From Bacteroidia bacterium (GTDB taxonomy: Bacteria > Bacteroidota > Bacteroidia > J057), in contig JAUIGE010000012.1 of the NCBI GenBank assembly GCA_030430205.1, positions 109,097 through 173,096 of the forward strand: a stretch of 64,000 nucleotides of DNA. Reading direction: 5' to 3'. Shown one piece after another: positions 14,683-24,446 of this stretch. The position numbers and the translations under genes were made by a program. The notes beneath the pieces were generated by a model, which was not told where the DNA came from, did no database searches, and saw nothing but the letters and a program-made list of their open reading frames with translations. Each line of letters starts with the position of its first letter. Position 1 is the first letter of the stretch.

Positions 14683-16352
14683 TTCTTTGTGAAAAGCTTG
14701 CCCAAAAATCGCAAAGGTAGTGTCAATCGCCAACTTAGCGATTTTTGAATGGCAATATATTGTTTTTTCAACTCCTCGATTTCCTTTTCCAAACGAAAAT
14801 AGTCCTCCAAACCAAGTGCCTGCACCGTTTTGGGCTTTCCTTCATTTGCCTCATGGGAAAAAAATAAGGGCAGGCTGTCTATGGCCTTCCATTCAGTCAA
14901 TGCGGAATCAGAAGCAGACTCAAGCTGAGGATATTCATAGCTTCCTTTGCCAAGTAGGCGGTCTCTGTATTCCTTTTTTATAGCCTGGATTTTATCCTGC
15001 TTTTCTAAATACTCAATGATCAGGTTGTCCTCATGGCATTGGCTTGCTATCGCAAGTACTTCAGGAATGACGGCAACTGTCCTGGGAATAAATCCCAGAT
15101 TTTCAATATACTGAAGAGCGGTCTCTTCTCTCCCTGCAAAATGAACCCCCACCTGGTGGTACAAAATCCGCTCGATCATCTCAGCGTCTTCTGCGTAACG
15201 CAAATCCCAATACAGGCCCCATCTTGAGAATACTTCCCTTCGAAAAATAATCGTTGCGGGATAAATCCGCTCCCGGTCATGGCCCGGTGGCCAGCCATAC
15301 GCATGGGTTCGGGTTCTGCTTCTGGCAAGCTCCAGGTTGTAGTATTCCAGGTCCATCTGGAGCTCCTCCATTTCACAATAGCTGCGGATGACACGAGCCA
15401 GCGTAAACAAAACGGCCTGCTCATAGAAAGGCAGCAATTGTTTGACCAACCGGTCGCGAAACATGAGATCGTCAGAATCATGAAAGGCAATAAACCTGCC
15501 CTGAGCATGCCTGATGGCATCGTTTCTTGCCAAACCTACTCCGCCATTCACTTGCCTGCGAACCAGCCTGATGCGTGGGTCTTCTTTCATCAATTCTTCC
15601 ACTACCTCTGTAGTCTGATCTGTACTGGCATCATCCACAACGATGATTTCCAGAGCAGAATAGCTTTGCCTCAAGGTGGAAGCGATGGCTTTTCGGATGA
15701 TCCCGGCCCGATTGTAAGCGGGCATGATCACACTGACCAGCTCAGCTTGAAAGGGAAAATCATAAGATGAAATATCCCACTGAAGTGCTTTTTGATGATG
15801 TTGGTAGAGGGCAGGATTTTGGAAAAAATCTTCTATAAGGCTGCTTACAAGCAGCTGAGGTTGGAATGAGAAACAAGCTTCCGGTTCTTTATGGATGATT
15901 TGCTGAAAATGGATAGCATCAATCGTGCCCTGGATATTCTCCAGGTTTTTGAGCAATTGGCGAAAGGCTTTTTGATGGATACCAATAGCAAAAGCGCCTA
16001 GCTTTTTTGCAGGCTGCCCATCTCCAGTCATGCCTTCCAATTGATGGGCACCCAAATAGAGCAATTTCCAGTCCTCGGGTATATGCTCGATTTGAGCCTC
16101 AAATTGCTGGTGAAAATCCTTGTGGAAATACACATCATCCCTGAGAATCAGGATATTGTGGTGATTGGAATACTGAGCATGCAGGAGGATGTGTTGGTAT
16201 AGTTTTTTGAGAGAAATCTGTCCCTTGCCTTCTACCCATTTGGCATGGATCTGCAGCCGCTGAAGTTTCTGCAACATCATCAGTTTGCGATACTTCTCTT
16301 CATGGGGACAAAGCACATATATTTGATCGAAAAAGTGTTGAATAGAGGGCAT
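14679..16352 (-). CDS. Two-domain glycosyltransferase (GT25-like plus GT2)
   Basis: A 557-residue protein. Residues about 1-190 resemble a GT25-type domain (ILILRDDVYFHKDF, WKLLYLGAHQ). Residues about 200-430 are a GT-A/GT2 domain: VSVIMPAYNRAGIIRKAI, IIVVDDASTDQT and the metal site HDSDD. A C-terminal coiled coil ends in KSLSWRLTLPLRFLGKL. It starts one base after the stop of the upstream sulfotransferase and overlaps the downstream one by ATGA, so all three are one operon. Probable role: building a sulfated extracellular polysaccharide or glycoprotein glycan. Confidence 0.88.
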   Translation of the reverse strand: MPSIQHFFDQIYVLCPHEEKYRKLMMLQKLQRLQIHAKWVEGKGQISLKKLYQHILLHAQYSNHHNILILRDDVYFHKDFHQQFEAQIEHIPEDWKLLYLGAHQLEGMTGDGQPAKKLGAFAIGIHQKAFRQLLKNLENIQGTIDAIHFQQIIHKEPEACFSFQPQLLVSSLIEDFFQNPALYQHHQKALQWDISSYDFPFQAELVSVIMPAYNRAGIIRKAIASTLRQSYSALEIIVVDDASTDQTTEVVEELMKEDPRIRLVRRQVNGGVGLARNDAIRHAQGRFIAFHDSDDLMFRDRLVKQLLPFYEQAVLFTLARVIRSYCEMEELQMDLEYYNLELARSRTRTHAYGWPPGHDRERIYPATIIFRREVFSRWGLYWDLRYAEDAEMIERILYHQVGVHFAGREETALQYIENLGFIPRTVAVIPEVLAIASQCHEDNLIIEYLEKQDKIQAIKKEYRDRLLGKGSYEYPQLESASDSALTEWKAIDSLPLFFSHEANEGKPKTVQALGLEDYFRLEKEIEELKKQYIAIQKSLSWRLTLPLRFLGKLFTKK

Positions 16353-16353
16353 A

Positions 16354-17241
16354 TTATATCTCCTGGCTTACCTTTTTATGTAAAGAGAGAATCTCCCTGA
16401 GTTTTTGTTCTATTAGATTTTTATCTAATGGGGTTTTTATCCAAAAATCTCGGTCAATCACCTTATCCTCCCTGCTAAGTGTTTCTAATATTGTCCCTGA
16501 AAATAATTGTTGGATCTCTTCTGGATTGAGAAGACGATCATAGAAATGGGAAGAATTTTGCTTCTGTAGCCTTATTTTCAAAGGGAATTTTTCAGTGCTA
16601 ACACCCAGAAAATCAAATATATCTTCCATAGCTTGCCAGGACGGTAAATCTTCTGAAAATACAATATGATACTTTTGCCTGGTAAGCTGGAGTTCCCGAA
16701 TGTAGCCAGTCAAGGATTTGAACTGATAACGGTAGTTGTTGAGAAATGACAGGGGATCTAAGCTTATTTTTGCATCCATTTTATCAACCCCTTTGGGGAG
16801 GACCCATTGCTCGCTGGCCTCAGCAATCTTCCATGAAGTATAAGTAAACAGGGGATTGCGAACGGGGATAATTTTTTTAATTTTTTTAGTCGAGGAAATA
16901 TAAGCTCTTACGATTTCTTGTTGCTCATACAGATGTTTATAGCCAATAATCCTTTGGTTTCGCTCCTTTTTGGTATCCTGAAAAACCTGCTTGATATATT
17001 GAATCGGTTGAGATGTTTGAAATTCTTTATCAACAATAAATTGCAGTTCAGGCGCTGTAATAGGCTTGGGGTTTCCCCGGTATCCAATAAAATGGGGATT
17101 GAATAATTCCCCATGACAGTATATCTCCGGATGCTGATTCAGAAGGGACACCAATAAGTTTGTTTTGGTCCTCCCCAGACCTATGACGACAAAATTATCA
17201 CGCTTTTTTGGATAGATTAATTTGAAAGGATTAAAAGGCAT
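16354..17241 (-). CDS. Sulfotransferase family protein
   Basis: A 295-residue protein with the 5' PAPS loop VVIGLGRTKTNLLVSLLNQH (residues 17-36), followed by CHGELFNP as in bacterial Sulfotransfer_1/3 enzymes. The second motif (VRNPLFTYTSWKIAEAS) is in the middle and the C-terminal part is helical. It is the first full gene of the sulfotransferase-glycosyltransferase operon. Confidence 0.82.
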   Translation of the reverse strand: MPFNPFKLIYPKKRDNFVVIGLGRTKTNLLVSLLNQHPEIYCHGELFNPHFIGYRGNPKPITAPELQFIVDKEFQTSQPIQYIKQVFQDTKKERNQRIIGYKHLYEQQEIVRAYISSTKKIKKIIPVRNPLFTYTSWKIAEASEQWVLPKGVDKMDAKISLDPLSFLNNYRYQFKSLTGYIRELQLTRQKYHIVFSEDLPSWQAMEDIFDFLGVSTEKFPLKIRLQKQNSSHFYDRLLNPEEIQQLFSGTILETLSREDKVIDRDFWIKTPLDKNLIEQKLREILSLHKKVSQEI

Positions 17242-17252
17242 GCGTTAATTAC

Positions 17253-17414
17253 TTATGATTGGTCCACTTTGGTCTGCACATATTTGACGATCCGGGCCAG
17301 GCTGTCCTGGTTTTCTTTATCTACTTCGTGAGGTTCATACTTTCGGAAAAGTACCCATTCTTTTGATAGATTATGTATTCGATTCCATGAATTTTTCCTA
17401 AAGGAAGCTGTCAT
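17253..17414 (-). CDS. Small ORF or gene fragment upstream of the sulfotransferase operon
   Basis: A 53-residue frame, MTASFRKNSWNRIHNLSKEW onward, ending KYVQTKVDQS, eleven bases before the next start. The composition looks protein-like, and it could be the C-terminal remnant of another transferase. Not recognised. Confidence 0.35.
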   Translation of the reverse strand: MTASFRKNSWNRIHNLSKEWVLFRKYEPHEVDKENQDSLARIVKYVQTKVDQS

Positions 17415-17508
17415 TTTGAAGCTATTCAGCAATTTTAAGATTGATTATCAGGAGTTTATATTTCAAAGGGTAATTGTAGATTTCCAAAAATGAATGAGCA
17501 AAAATACC

Positions 17509-20500
17509 TCAATCTATGATTTCTCCACCTCTCTCTCCACTACCTGGTCCCAGGCTAATCACCTGATCGGCAGATGCTATCATGGTGCTATTGTGCTCAA
17601 TAAAAAGCACGGTATCACCGCGATCCACAAGCGATTGAAAAACGCTAAGTAAGGGTAGAATATCAAAATAATGAAGCCCGGTACTGGGTTCGTCGAAAAG
17701 ATATAGGGTTGCAGCTTTTTGCTTTTGCATCATAGACCTGGCCAGTTTTAGCCGTTGGGCTTCTCCGCCCGATACGGTGTTGGCAGATTGCCCCAGCAAC
17801 AAATGGCCGACGCCTACCTTCTGGAGGACATTCAATTTTTTTACGATAGATCCTGTTTCAAAAAAGGCTATCGCCTCTTGCACGGTCATGTGCAGCACCT
17901 CACCGATGGAACGCCCATCCAGTTTACAGGCCAGCACCTGATCATGGTAGCGCATGCCATGACAGATCTCGCAAGTAAGCCAGATATCGCTCATGAAATC
18001 CATGCTGGTTTTTTGTTTGCCATGCCCCCCGCATGCAGAACACTTACCGTTTTTGCTTTGATAGGAGAAATCCGCTTTCTTCAGGCCCAATTCTCTGGCA
18101 GATGCTGTTTTTGAGAAAAGCGTTTTTATCTCTTCAATCACGCCTGTATAGGTGACCGGCGTCCGCAATCTGTTTTGCGTAAGTGGCTCCTGGTCGATAA
18201 GTAGGACTTCTTCGAATTGACCCAGGCCATGTACGGATGTACAACCCACTGGCCGCTGTTGCTGCCAGGAACGATACAATACGTTTTTCATCAAACTGGA
18301 TTTTCCACTTCCTGACACACCTCTGATGGCAGTTATTTGTCGGGAGTAGAAGTTGACATCTATATGCTTCAGGTTATGGGCACATGCGCCTTTTACCCCA
18401 AATACATCCCCTTTTTTTCTTTGTTTTTTTACGGCAGGCAGGCGATCTTCCTGAAGCAACTGGTAGGTAACGGAATGCTTTGCCTTAGCGATATCCCTGA
18501 CTTTCCCCTGAAAGATCACTTCGCCCCCCAGCCTACCGGCACCGGGTCCCATTTCAATCAGGTAATCGGCATTTTGGATAAATGCGGGATCATGTTCCAC
18601 GACCACCACGGTATTGCCATTTTCTACGAGCCTTTGTAAGGCTTTTGACAAAACATCCACCTGCGCTGCATCCAGGCCGATGCTAGGTTCATCCAGGACA
18701 TAGATCACCCCAAACAGCTGCGTAGACAATTGTCCAGCGAGCGTAAGTCGCTGCCTTTCGCCCCCGGAAAGTGTGCTCACAGCCCTATCCAGGCTTAAAT
18801 ACCCCAATCCCAGATCGACTATTGTCTGCAAAGACGCCTTGACTCCCGGTAATACCACTTTGCTGATTGCCAGAATAACCGGATCTGCCTGAGCATCCTC
18901 TTCCAACCATTCAAGACAGTCACCAATTCCCATCCGGGAAAGCTCCCAAATATTTTTCCCCAAAAATCTTGCCTCCAACAACTCTGCTTTCAACCGGCTC
19001 CCCTCGCAGACAGGGCATACCACATCATGCAATAGCTCTTCCAACGCCCTGGTGTTTTTATTATGGCGTTTTCGCTGATATTCATCATTGATATAGTGAC
19101 AGAGGCCCAGCCATTTTGCCTGCAAAGCTTGTGTCCCCCTTCTTGATTTGGTTTGAAATGTCCATGTGACATCCCAGATTGCATCGCCCGTTCCAAACAG
19201 GATGACATCCTTGATTTCTTGTTCCAGGTATTGCCAGGGACCTTCTATATGCCAGTTCTTTTGCTGGGCAACTTCCTTCAGCGTTGCCATAAATTGGCCA
19301 TGGGGATCTGCATAATAAGCCATAGCCTTATTTGCCGAGATAGCACCATCCCAGATGGATTTCTCCGGTTGAACTATCACCCGATCCGGATCGCATACCC
19401 GTTTCAGGCCGAGGCCTTCACATAGGGGGCATGCGCCCAGGTGATGGTTGAAAGAGAAGTGCTGAGCCGTATAGCTTTCTCCTTCATGCTGAGCAATCCG
19501 GGAATACAACAAGCGAAAGGCATCATAGACGCCTGAAAGTGTGCCTGCCGTTGATCGCTTTGAAGGCGATCCCCCCTTTCTGTTGATCCCAATAGCTGGG
19601 CCCAAACCGGAGAAAGAAGCTATTTTGGCTTCACTGTTTTGCTGTAGAAAACTCCTGTGGTAGGTTGATAGGGACTCCGTAAAACGGGCATTGGATTCCG
19701 CAAAGAGGGTGTCGTAGACCAGGGATGACTTGCCACTACCTGAAAGGCCTGTCACTACGGTCAACTGATTTTTGGGAATGCGAACATCTATGTTTTTGAG
19801 CCCATGGGTTGTGACTCCATTCAAAAGAATCTCATGATGAACAGCAGTATTCGGAGCTTCTGTCTTGACTTCACTGCTTGCGCTCTTGTGATCTGCTCTA
19901 GGGACTCCCTGATACACAACCCTTCCTCCACCTCCACCGCCCAGCGGGCCAAGTTCAATATGCCAATCGCTCCAGCCAATCACAGCTTCATTCTGCTCGA
20001 TACAAACGATGGTATTGCCTTTTTGCTTAATCCTGTCAAATAGCAGGAGTAGGGTATGGATGTCATCCTGGTGTAAGCCAATACTGGGTTCGATGATCAC
20101 ATAGAGGGTATCTCCTGTATCCTTTTTCTGAAGTTGATTGGCAATTTTGATGCGCTGCGCTTCTCCACCCGAAAGGGTGGTGGAGGATTGGCCAAGGCTG
20201 AGGTATCCGAGACCTATTTCCTGTAAAATGCTGAGTCCTTTCATGACCTTTTGCTGGTCTGCAAAAAAGGTCGTGGCTTCCTGGATGGATAGTTTATAAC
20301 AATCCGCAATTGACAAGCCTTTGTACTTAACCTGAAGGCTTTCTTTGTTGAACCGATCTCCACCGCAGGTTCCGCAAAGCAGGTCTACATTTCCCAAAAA
20401 GTGCATGCCGATCTGCGTTTTTCCTGCTCCCTGGCAGCTTTCGCATCTTCCGCCTTTGTTATTGAATGAAAAGCGGGATTTGGTGTATCCTCGCTTTTTT

Positions 20501-22245
20501 GACTCGGGCAGGCTCGCATAGATATCACGAATGTGATCTGACAGCCCCAGGTAGGTTGCCGGATTGCTGCGGGCTGTTTTTCCGATGGGGGAATGATCTA
20601 CAAAGATCTGTTTATCGATCGCGTCAAGATTTTCGTGGCGGATGAGTCTGGCGGCTTCACCTGTTTCCATCCCTAAGTGCTGTTGCACGGCTTTGAGCAA
20701 GGTCCCTTTTACCAAACTGGATTTCCCGCTACCTGATCTTCCGCTGACCACATTGAGTTTTCCCCGCTGAAATTCAACATCAATATGTTGAAGGTTTCTT
20801 TCGTGGCATCCGATCAGGCGGATGGGGTTGTTATTAATAGCTTTACTAAACCTTGAAGGATTAGTAAAGCTATTAATTAAAGGTTTAGTAAACCTACTTG
20901 TGAACGCACCATTAAAAATAAGCTCTCCGCCATCAGCTCCAGCTCCTGGTCCCAATTCTATGATATGATCGGCATGTCTGATGGTGTCCAGGTCATGCTC
21001 CACCACAATCACTGTATTTCCTTTTTGGACGAGTTGTTTCAGGTGATAAATGAGCCTTTTATTCTCTTCCCGATGCAGACCTATACTTGGTTCATCAAAA
21101 ACATACAGCACATCACTCAGAGGAAGCAAGAGTTGGTTGGCTACGCGAATCCGCTGAATCTCGCTTACCCGAAGCGATTGAGATGAACGATTCAGGGTCA
21201 AATGACCCAGTCCCAAATCCTGTAGCAACTCAAGCTGAGATTCCATTTTATGGATGATTTCCTGCGCCACAGCTCCCCATTCATTCGACTGAATCCAGGA
21301 TTTCAGTTCGTTCAATTCAAAATGTCCTATCTCTGCGATGGACTTTCTGTGGACCCTTACGCTCAGGGCATCCTCATTCAAACGAGCTCCATGACAGGCC
21401 TGGCAGCTCACCGCATGCACATATTTGAGAATATTGGCATTTCGATCTCTCCTCAGAATATCCGACATAATCGGAATCATACCTTTGTAGTATCCTTCTT
21501 CCCGGGGTTTGGCCTTAATGCCTGTCCACTTCAGGCGCGATTCCAGGCTGTGCTTGCCAAAAGGCACTTTGATGCGCTCGCTTCCATACAAAATCACCTT
21601 GCGCTGGGCGGCTGTCAGTTCCTTCCACGGAATATCCACATGAAAGCCTTCGGCTTCGCATACCTGATTCAGCACATCCATGGTCACCTGTGAGTACATG
21701 ATATAGCCATTGGGCAGGGTAGGGGCCAGGGCGCCTTCTCTGATGGACCTTTCGGGAAAGGCGATAAGGCGGTTCAGGTCTATTTTTTCTTCCTTGCCGA
21801 TCCCCTGGCAAGAGGGACATTTCCCCACTTCCGAATTGAAGGAAAAAAGCGCCCGGGAAAGCGAAATATCTCTGACAGTGGTCCCTGTCCGGGCATACAA
21901 CAATCGCAGCAAATCATAGATGTCCGACAGCGTGCCCACGGTAGAGCGGGCATGCATACCCGTCGTGCGTTGCCCTATGGCAATGACGGGGGAAAGCCCC
22001 TTTATTTCATCTACCTCAGGGCGGTTCAGTTTGCCCATAAACTGTCGGGCAAAGGAAGGTAGCGTTTCAAAATACCTGCGCTGCCCTTCCTGGGCAATGA
22101 TATCAAAAACAAGGCTCGATTTTCCCGAGCCCGATATGCCCGTCACCACGATGAATTTATTGTGGGGAATTCGCAGGGAAATATTCTTGAGGTTGTTGGT
22201 TCTTGCGCCATGAATGATAAGCTCTGGATGTGGTTTTGGGATCAT
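17509..22245 (-). CDS. Tandem UvrA-like protein with four ABC ATPase sites
   Basis: 1578 residues, against about 940 for UvrA. Four Walker A loops are visible: GISGSGKSS (36), SGRSGSGKSS (about 500), GLSGSGKSS (about 835) and GVSGSGKSS (about 1312), so it is two UvrA bodies in one chain. Each ATPase has its CxxC zinc module. The UvrB-binding insertion after the first Walker A is absent in both halves, as in UvrA2-type paralogues. The N-terminal half is degenerate: its first signature reads LRVSE instead of LSGGE and its second Walker B reads VIIEPS, lacking the Asp. The C-terminal half is intact. Canonical nucleotide excision repair is therefore doubtful; drug or lesion tolerance is possible. 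Confidence 0.92.
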   Translation of the reverse strand: MIPKPHPELIIHGARTNNLKNISLRIPHNKFIVVTGISGSGKSSLVFDIIAQEGQRRYFETLPSFARQFMGKLNRPEVDEIKGLSPVIAIGQRTTGMHARSTVGTLSDIYDLLRLLYARTGTTVRDISLSRALFSFNSEVGKCPSCQGIGKEEKIDLNRLIAFPERSIREGALAPTLPNGYIMYSQVTMDVLNQVCEAEGFHVDIPWKELTAAQRKVILYGSERIKVPFGKHSLESRLKWTGIKAKPREEGYYKGMIPIMSDILRRDRNANILKYVHAVSCQACHGARLNEDALSVRVHRKSIAEIGHFELNELKSWIQSNEWGAVAQEIIHKMESQLELLQDLGLGHLTLNRSSQSLRVSEIQRIRVANQLLLPLSDVLYVFDEPSIGLHREENKRLIYHLKQLVQKGNTVIVVEHDLDTIRHADHIIELGPGAGADGGELIFNGAFTSRFTKPLINSFTNPSRFSKAINNNPIRLIGCHERNLQHIDVEFQRGKLNVVSGRSGSGKSSLVKGTLLKAVQQHLGMETGEAARLIRHENLDAIDKQIFVDHSPIGKTARSNPATYLGLSDHIRDIYASLPESKKRGYTKSRFSFNNKGGRCESCQGAGKTQIGMHFLGNVDLLCGTCGGDRFNKESLQVKYKGLSIADCYKLSIQEATTFFADQQKVMKGLSILQEIGLGYLSLGQSSTTLSGGEAQRIKIANQLQKKDTGDTLYVIIEPSIGLHQDDIHTLLLLFDRIKQKGNTIVCIEQNEAVIGWSDWHIELGPLGGGGGGRVVYQGVPRADHKSASSEVKTEAPNTAVHHEILLNGVTTHGLKNIDVRIPKNQLTVVTGLSGSGKSSLVYDTLFAESNARFTESLSTYHRSFLQQNSEAKIASFSGLGPAIGINRKGGSPSKRSTAGTLSGVYDAFRLLYSRIAQHEGESYTAQHFSFNHHLGACPLCEGLGLKRVCDPDRVIVQPEKSIWDGAISANKAMAYYADPHGQFMATLKEVAQQKNWHIEGPWQYLEQEIKDVILFGTGDAIWDVTWTFQTKSRRGTQALQAKWLGLCHYINDEYQRKRHNKNTRALEELLHDVVCPVCEGSRLKAELLEARFLGKNIWELSRMGIGDCLEWLEEDAQADPVILAISKVVLPGVKASLQTIVDLGLGYLSLDRAVSTLSGGERQRLTLAGQLSTQLFGVIYVLDEPSIGLDAAQVDVLSKALQRLVENGNTVVVVEHDPAFIQNADYLIEMGPGAGRLGGEVIFQGKVRDIAKAKHSVTYQLLQEDRLPAVKKQRKKGDVFGVKGACAHNLKHIDVNFYSRQITAIRGVSGSGKSSLMKNVLYRSWQQQRPVGCTSVHGLGQFEEVLLIDQEPLTQNRLRTPVTYTGVIEEIKTLFSKTASARELGLKKADFSYQSKNGKCSACGGHGKQKTSMDFMSDIWLTCEICHGMRYHDQVLACKLDGRSIGEVLHMTVQEAIAFFETGSIVKKLNVLQKVGVGHLLLGQSANTVSGGEAQRLKLARSMMQKQKAATLYLFDEPSTGLHYFDILPLLSVFQSLVDRGDTVLFIEHNSTMIASADQVISLGPGSGERGGEIID
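20833..20877. repeat. 17-bp perfect inverted repeat inside the UvrA-like gene
   Basis: 20833-20849 pairs perfectly with 20861-20877 (11-nt loop). A second, overlapping pairing uses ACTAAACC and GGTTTAGT (20883-20890). It encodes the linker between the first two ATPase modules (KPLINSFTNPSRFSKAINNN), is far more AT-rich than its surroundings and keeps the frame. Confidence 0.7.
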
Positions 22246-22254
22246 GGGGTGAAA

Positions 22255-23289
22255 TTACAATTTTTGCCTTTTCAGTATTTTGACAATTCTATTATTGATG
22301 ATTTCGGACAAGTTCCAATTGTACAGTTTAGAATCGGTGGTGCTGTAGAATGCAATGATAACCGCATCCAGGTCTTTGTCATATTTGGCGAAACTCTGGT
22401 ATCCCGGCACCCAACCGCCATGTTCATACTTATAAATAGAATCATAAATTTCCTTTTCTCCCGGTTCAAATACAGATCCATCGTTCAATGCCCTCAGGAA
22501 AGTGCCTACATCTTCTGCTGTGGCTAGCATGCCATGTTCGTCTGCCTTTAAATCAAAAGGATGTCCAACATGATAGCCACTCATCACTTCGTCCATATTC
22601 ACATCACTGAGTGAACCGAATGTATGCTTCAGCTTGAGTGGCCTTAGAATTTCTTCCTGAATGAACTGGAAGTTCCCATATCCGAGCACATCATCCATGA
22701 TCTTATTGATTAGCAGGTAATTGGTATTACAATATTCGTAGTCTTCACCGGGCTCAAAATTGGCGGGCTTGTCCAGAATCAGGGCAAGGCTTTCTTCATA
22801 GGTCCCTGTTGGGTTTGCCCAAAAATTCGGAGCGTCGGTAAAATTGGGGATGCCACTTCTGTGCTGTATCATCAGGCTCAGGGTGATTTTCTCCGCGTTT
22901 TCAATTCTCCCTACAAGTTCCGGTAGATAATCGGCGATGCTTTTATCCAAAGAAATACGACCCTCACTTACCAGTTTGGTGACAGCCACTACATCATATA
23001 GCTTACTGATGCTGGCGATCTTAAAGAGGGCCTGGGGTTTGGCCGGAATCTTAGATTCCCGGTCATGCCAGCCGGAAGCAGCATACATCGGTGGCTTGCC
23101 TGCCTGATCTATGTACACAACCATTCCGTCAAATCCATGTCCAATGGCTTCATCCGCTTGTTTCTGAACCGTATCAGGCAGGGGCAATATCCAGGCTTTT
23201 ACCAAAAGCCAGGGCACGAAAAAAAGAGAGATGATGGTGCCAATAGCCAATGCTATTCTGATTATTCTTTTACTTTTTTTCTTCTGCAT
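22255..23289 (-). CDS. Membrane-anchored serine hydrolase (beta-lactamase fold)
   Basis: 344 residues. Residues 9-30 are an N-terminal membrane anchor. The class C/Pab87-type active site is complete: Ser93-Ile-Ser-Lys96, a YxN motif in YCNTNY, and HGG in the C-terminal YEHGGWVPGYQS. Such proteins act in the periplasm as D-alanyl carboxypeptidases, esterases or peptidases; substrate unknown. It is a tandem paralogue of the next gene. Confidence 0.85.
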   Translation of the reverse strand: MQKKKSKRIIRIALAIGTIISLFFVPWLLVKAWILPLPDTVQKQADEAIGHGFDGMVVYIDQAGKPPMYAASGWHDRESKIPAKPQALFKIASISKLYDVVAVTKLVSEGRISLDKSIADYLPELVGRIENAEKITLSLMIQHRSGIPNFTDAPNFWANPTGTYEESLALILDKPANFEPGEDYEYCNTNYLLINKIMDDVLGYGNFQFIQEEILRPLKLKHTFGSLSDVNMDEVMSGYHVGHPFDLKADEHGMLATAEDVGTFLRALNDGSVFEPGEKEIYDSIYKYEHGGWVPGYQSFAKYDKDLDAVIIAFYSTTDSKLYNWNLSEIINNRIVKILKRQKL

Positions 23290-23330
23290 GCGATTATTTT
23301 TGAGGATAATATACCTTATAGGGTGCTTAT

Positions 23331-24362
23331 CTAATTTTTCTCCTCCACGATTTTAACAACCCTATTATACACTTTTTCCATTTTACTCCATGCAAGACCT
23401 CCACTTGTATTGACAAACTGGACCACAACGGCGTCCATGTCTTCATGATATCGTGCAATACTCTGATAGCCTGGCAGGAGACCGGTATGTTCGTATTTAT
23501 AGATGGAGGAATAGAGGGTCTGTTCTTCATCAGTCAGCAAAGAGCCATCGTTTAATGCCCTCAGGAATATCGCCACATCCTCTGCCGTAGCCACCATGGA
23601 TCCTCCAGGTAAAGTATAGTCATTAGCCTTCACATCTGGCTCCCAGCCTTTATGATAGCCACTCATCACATCATCTGGATTTACTTCAGTCAATAAGCTA
23701 AAAGTGTTATTTAGCTTAAGGGGCTCCAATATTTCCGTCTTGATATACTCGTGATGGCTGTATCCCAGGGTGCTATCCATGATTTCACCAAGCAATACAT
23801 AATTTGTATTTGAGTATTTATATCTTGCATCAGGCTTAAATTCAGCTGCCTTATCCAGCACCAACTCCAAAGCTTCCCTATTCCCAATAGGCAAATCATC
23901 CCAGGGGAAATCAGGATGGTCAATGAAGTCAGGAATACCGCTCCGATGCTGCACCATCATGCTCAGGGTGATTTCATCTGCATGTTCAACCCTTCCTGCC
24001 AGGTCAGGCATTAGTACAGCAAGCGTTTGATCCAGGGACAGGGATTGATCGGTAACCAATTTGGTGACAGCAACGGCCATGTACAACTTACTGATACTGG
24101 CTATTTTAAATAAGGCATGTGGGTCTGCCGGGATCTCATTTTCTCTGTTCTTCCAGCCAGCAGCATGAAATGTCGTTTTGCCTGCTTGATTGACACAGAC
24201 GATGATGCCATCCAGACCACGGTCGAGAGCATTTTCTACTTCTATATCGACGGTTTCGGGTAAAGGTTTTAGCCCGGTTTTACATCCAGAGAGAAAAATG
24301 AGGGAGAAAATCAGGACGATAATGGGCGCAATGATTTCGCGAATTTGTTTAGGGGATTTCAT
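23331..24362 (-). CDS. Serine hydrolase lipoprotein (beta-lactamase fold)
   Basis: 343 residues with a lipoprotein signal peptide (lipobox LSGC, Cys27). Active-site motifs are SISK near residue 93, YSN in YSNTNY, and HTG in the C-terminal YEHTGLLPGYQS. It is clearly a duplicate of the gene at 22255, from which it differs in anchoring (lipid instead of membrane helix). Separated by 41 bp, the pair is probably co-transcribed. Confidence 0.87.
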   Translation of the reverse strand: MKSPKQIREIIAPIIVLIFSLIFLSGCKTGLKPLPETVDIEVENALDRGLDGIIVCVNQAGKTTFHAAGWKNRENEIPADPHALFKIASISKLYMAVAVTKLVTDQSLSLDQTLAVLMPDLAGRVEHADEITLSMMVQHRSGIPDFIDHPDFPWDDLPIGNREALELVLDKAAEFKPDARYKYSNTNYVLLGEIMDSTLGYSHHEYIKTEILEPLKLNNTFSLLTEVNPDDVMSGYHKGWEPDVKANDYTLPGGSMVATAEDVAIFLRALNDGSLLTDEEQTLYSSIYKYEHTGLLPGYQSIARYHEDMDAVVVQFVNTSGGLAWSKMEKVYNRVVKIVEEKN

Positions 24363-24446
24363 TATTTGTTCAGGTTATATATTCAGTTTTTTTATTGTCC
24401 ACAGATTTAAGCGCATACAGGAAATAGTCTGATTTGTGTACATCAC

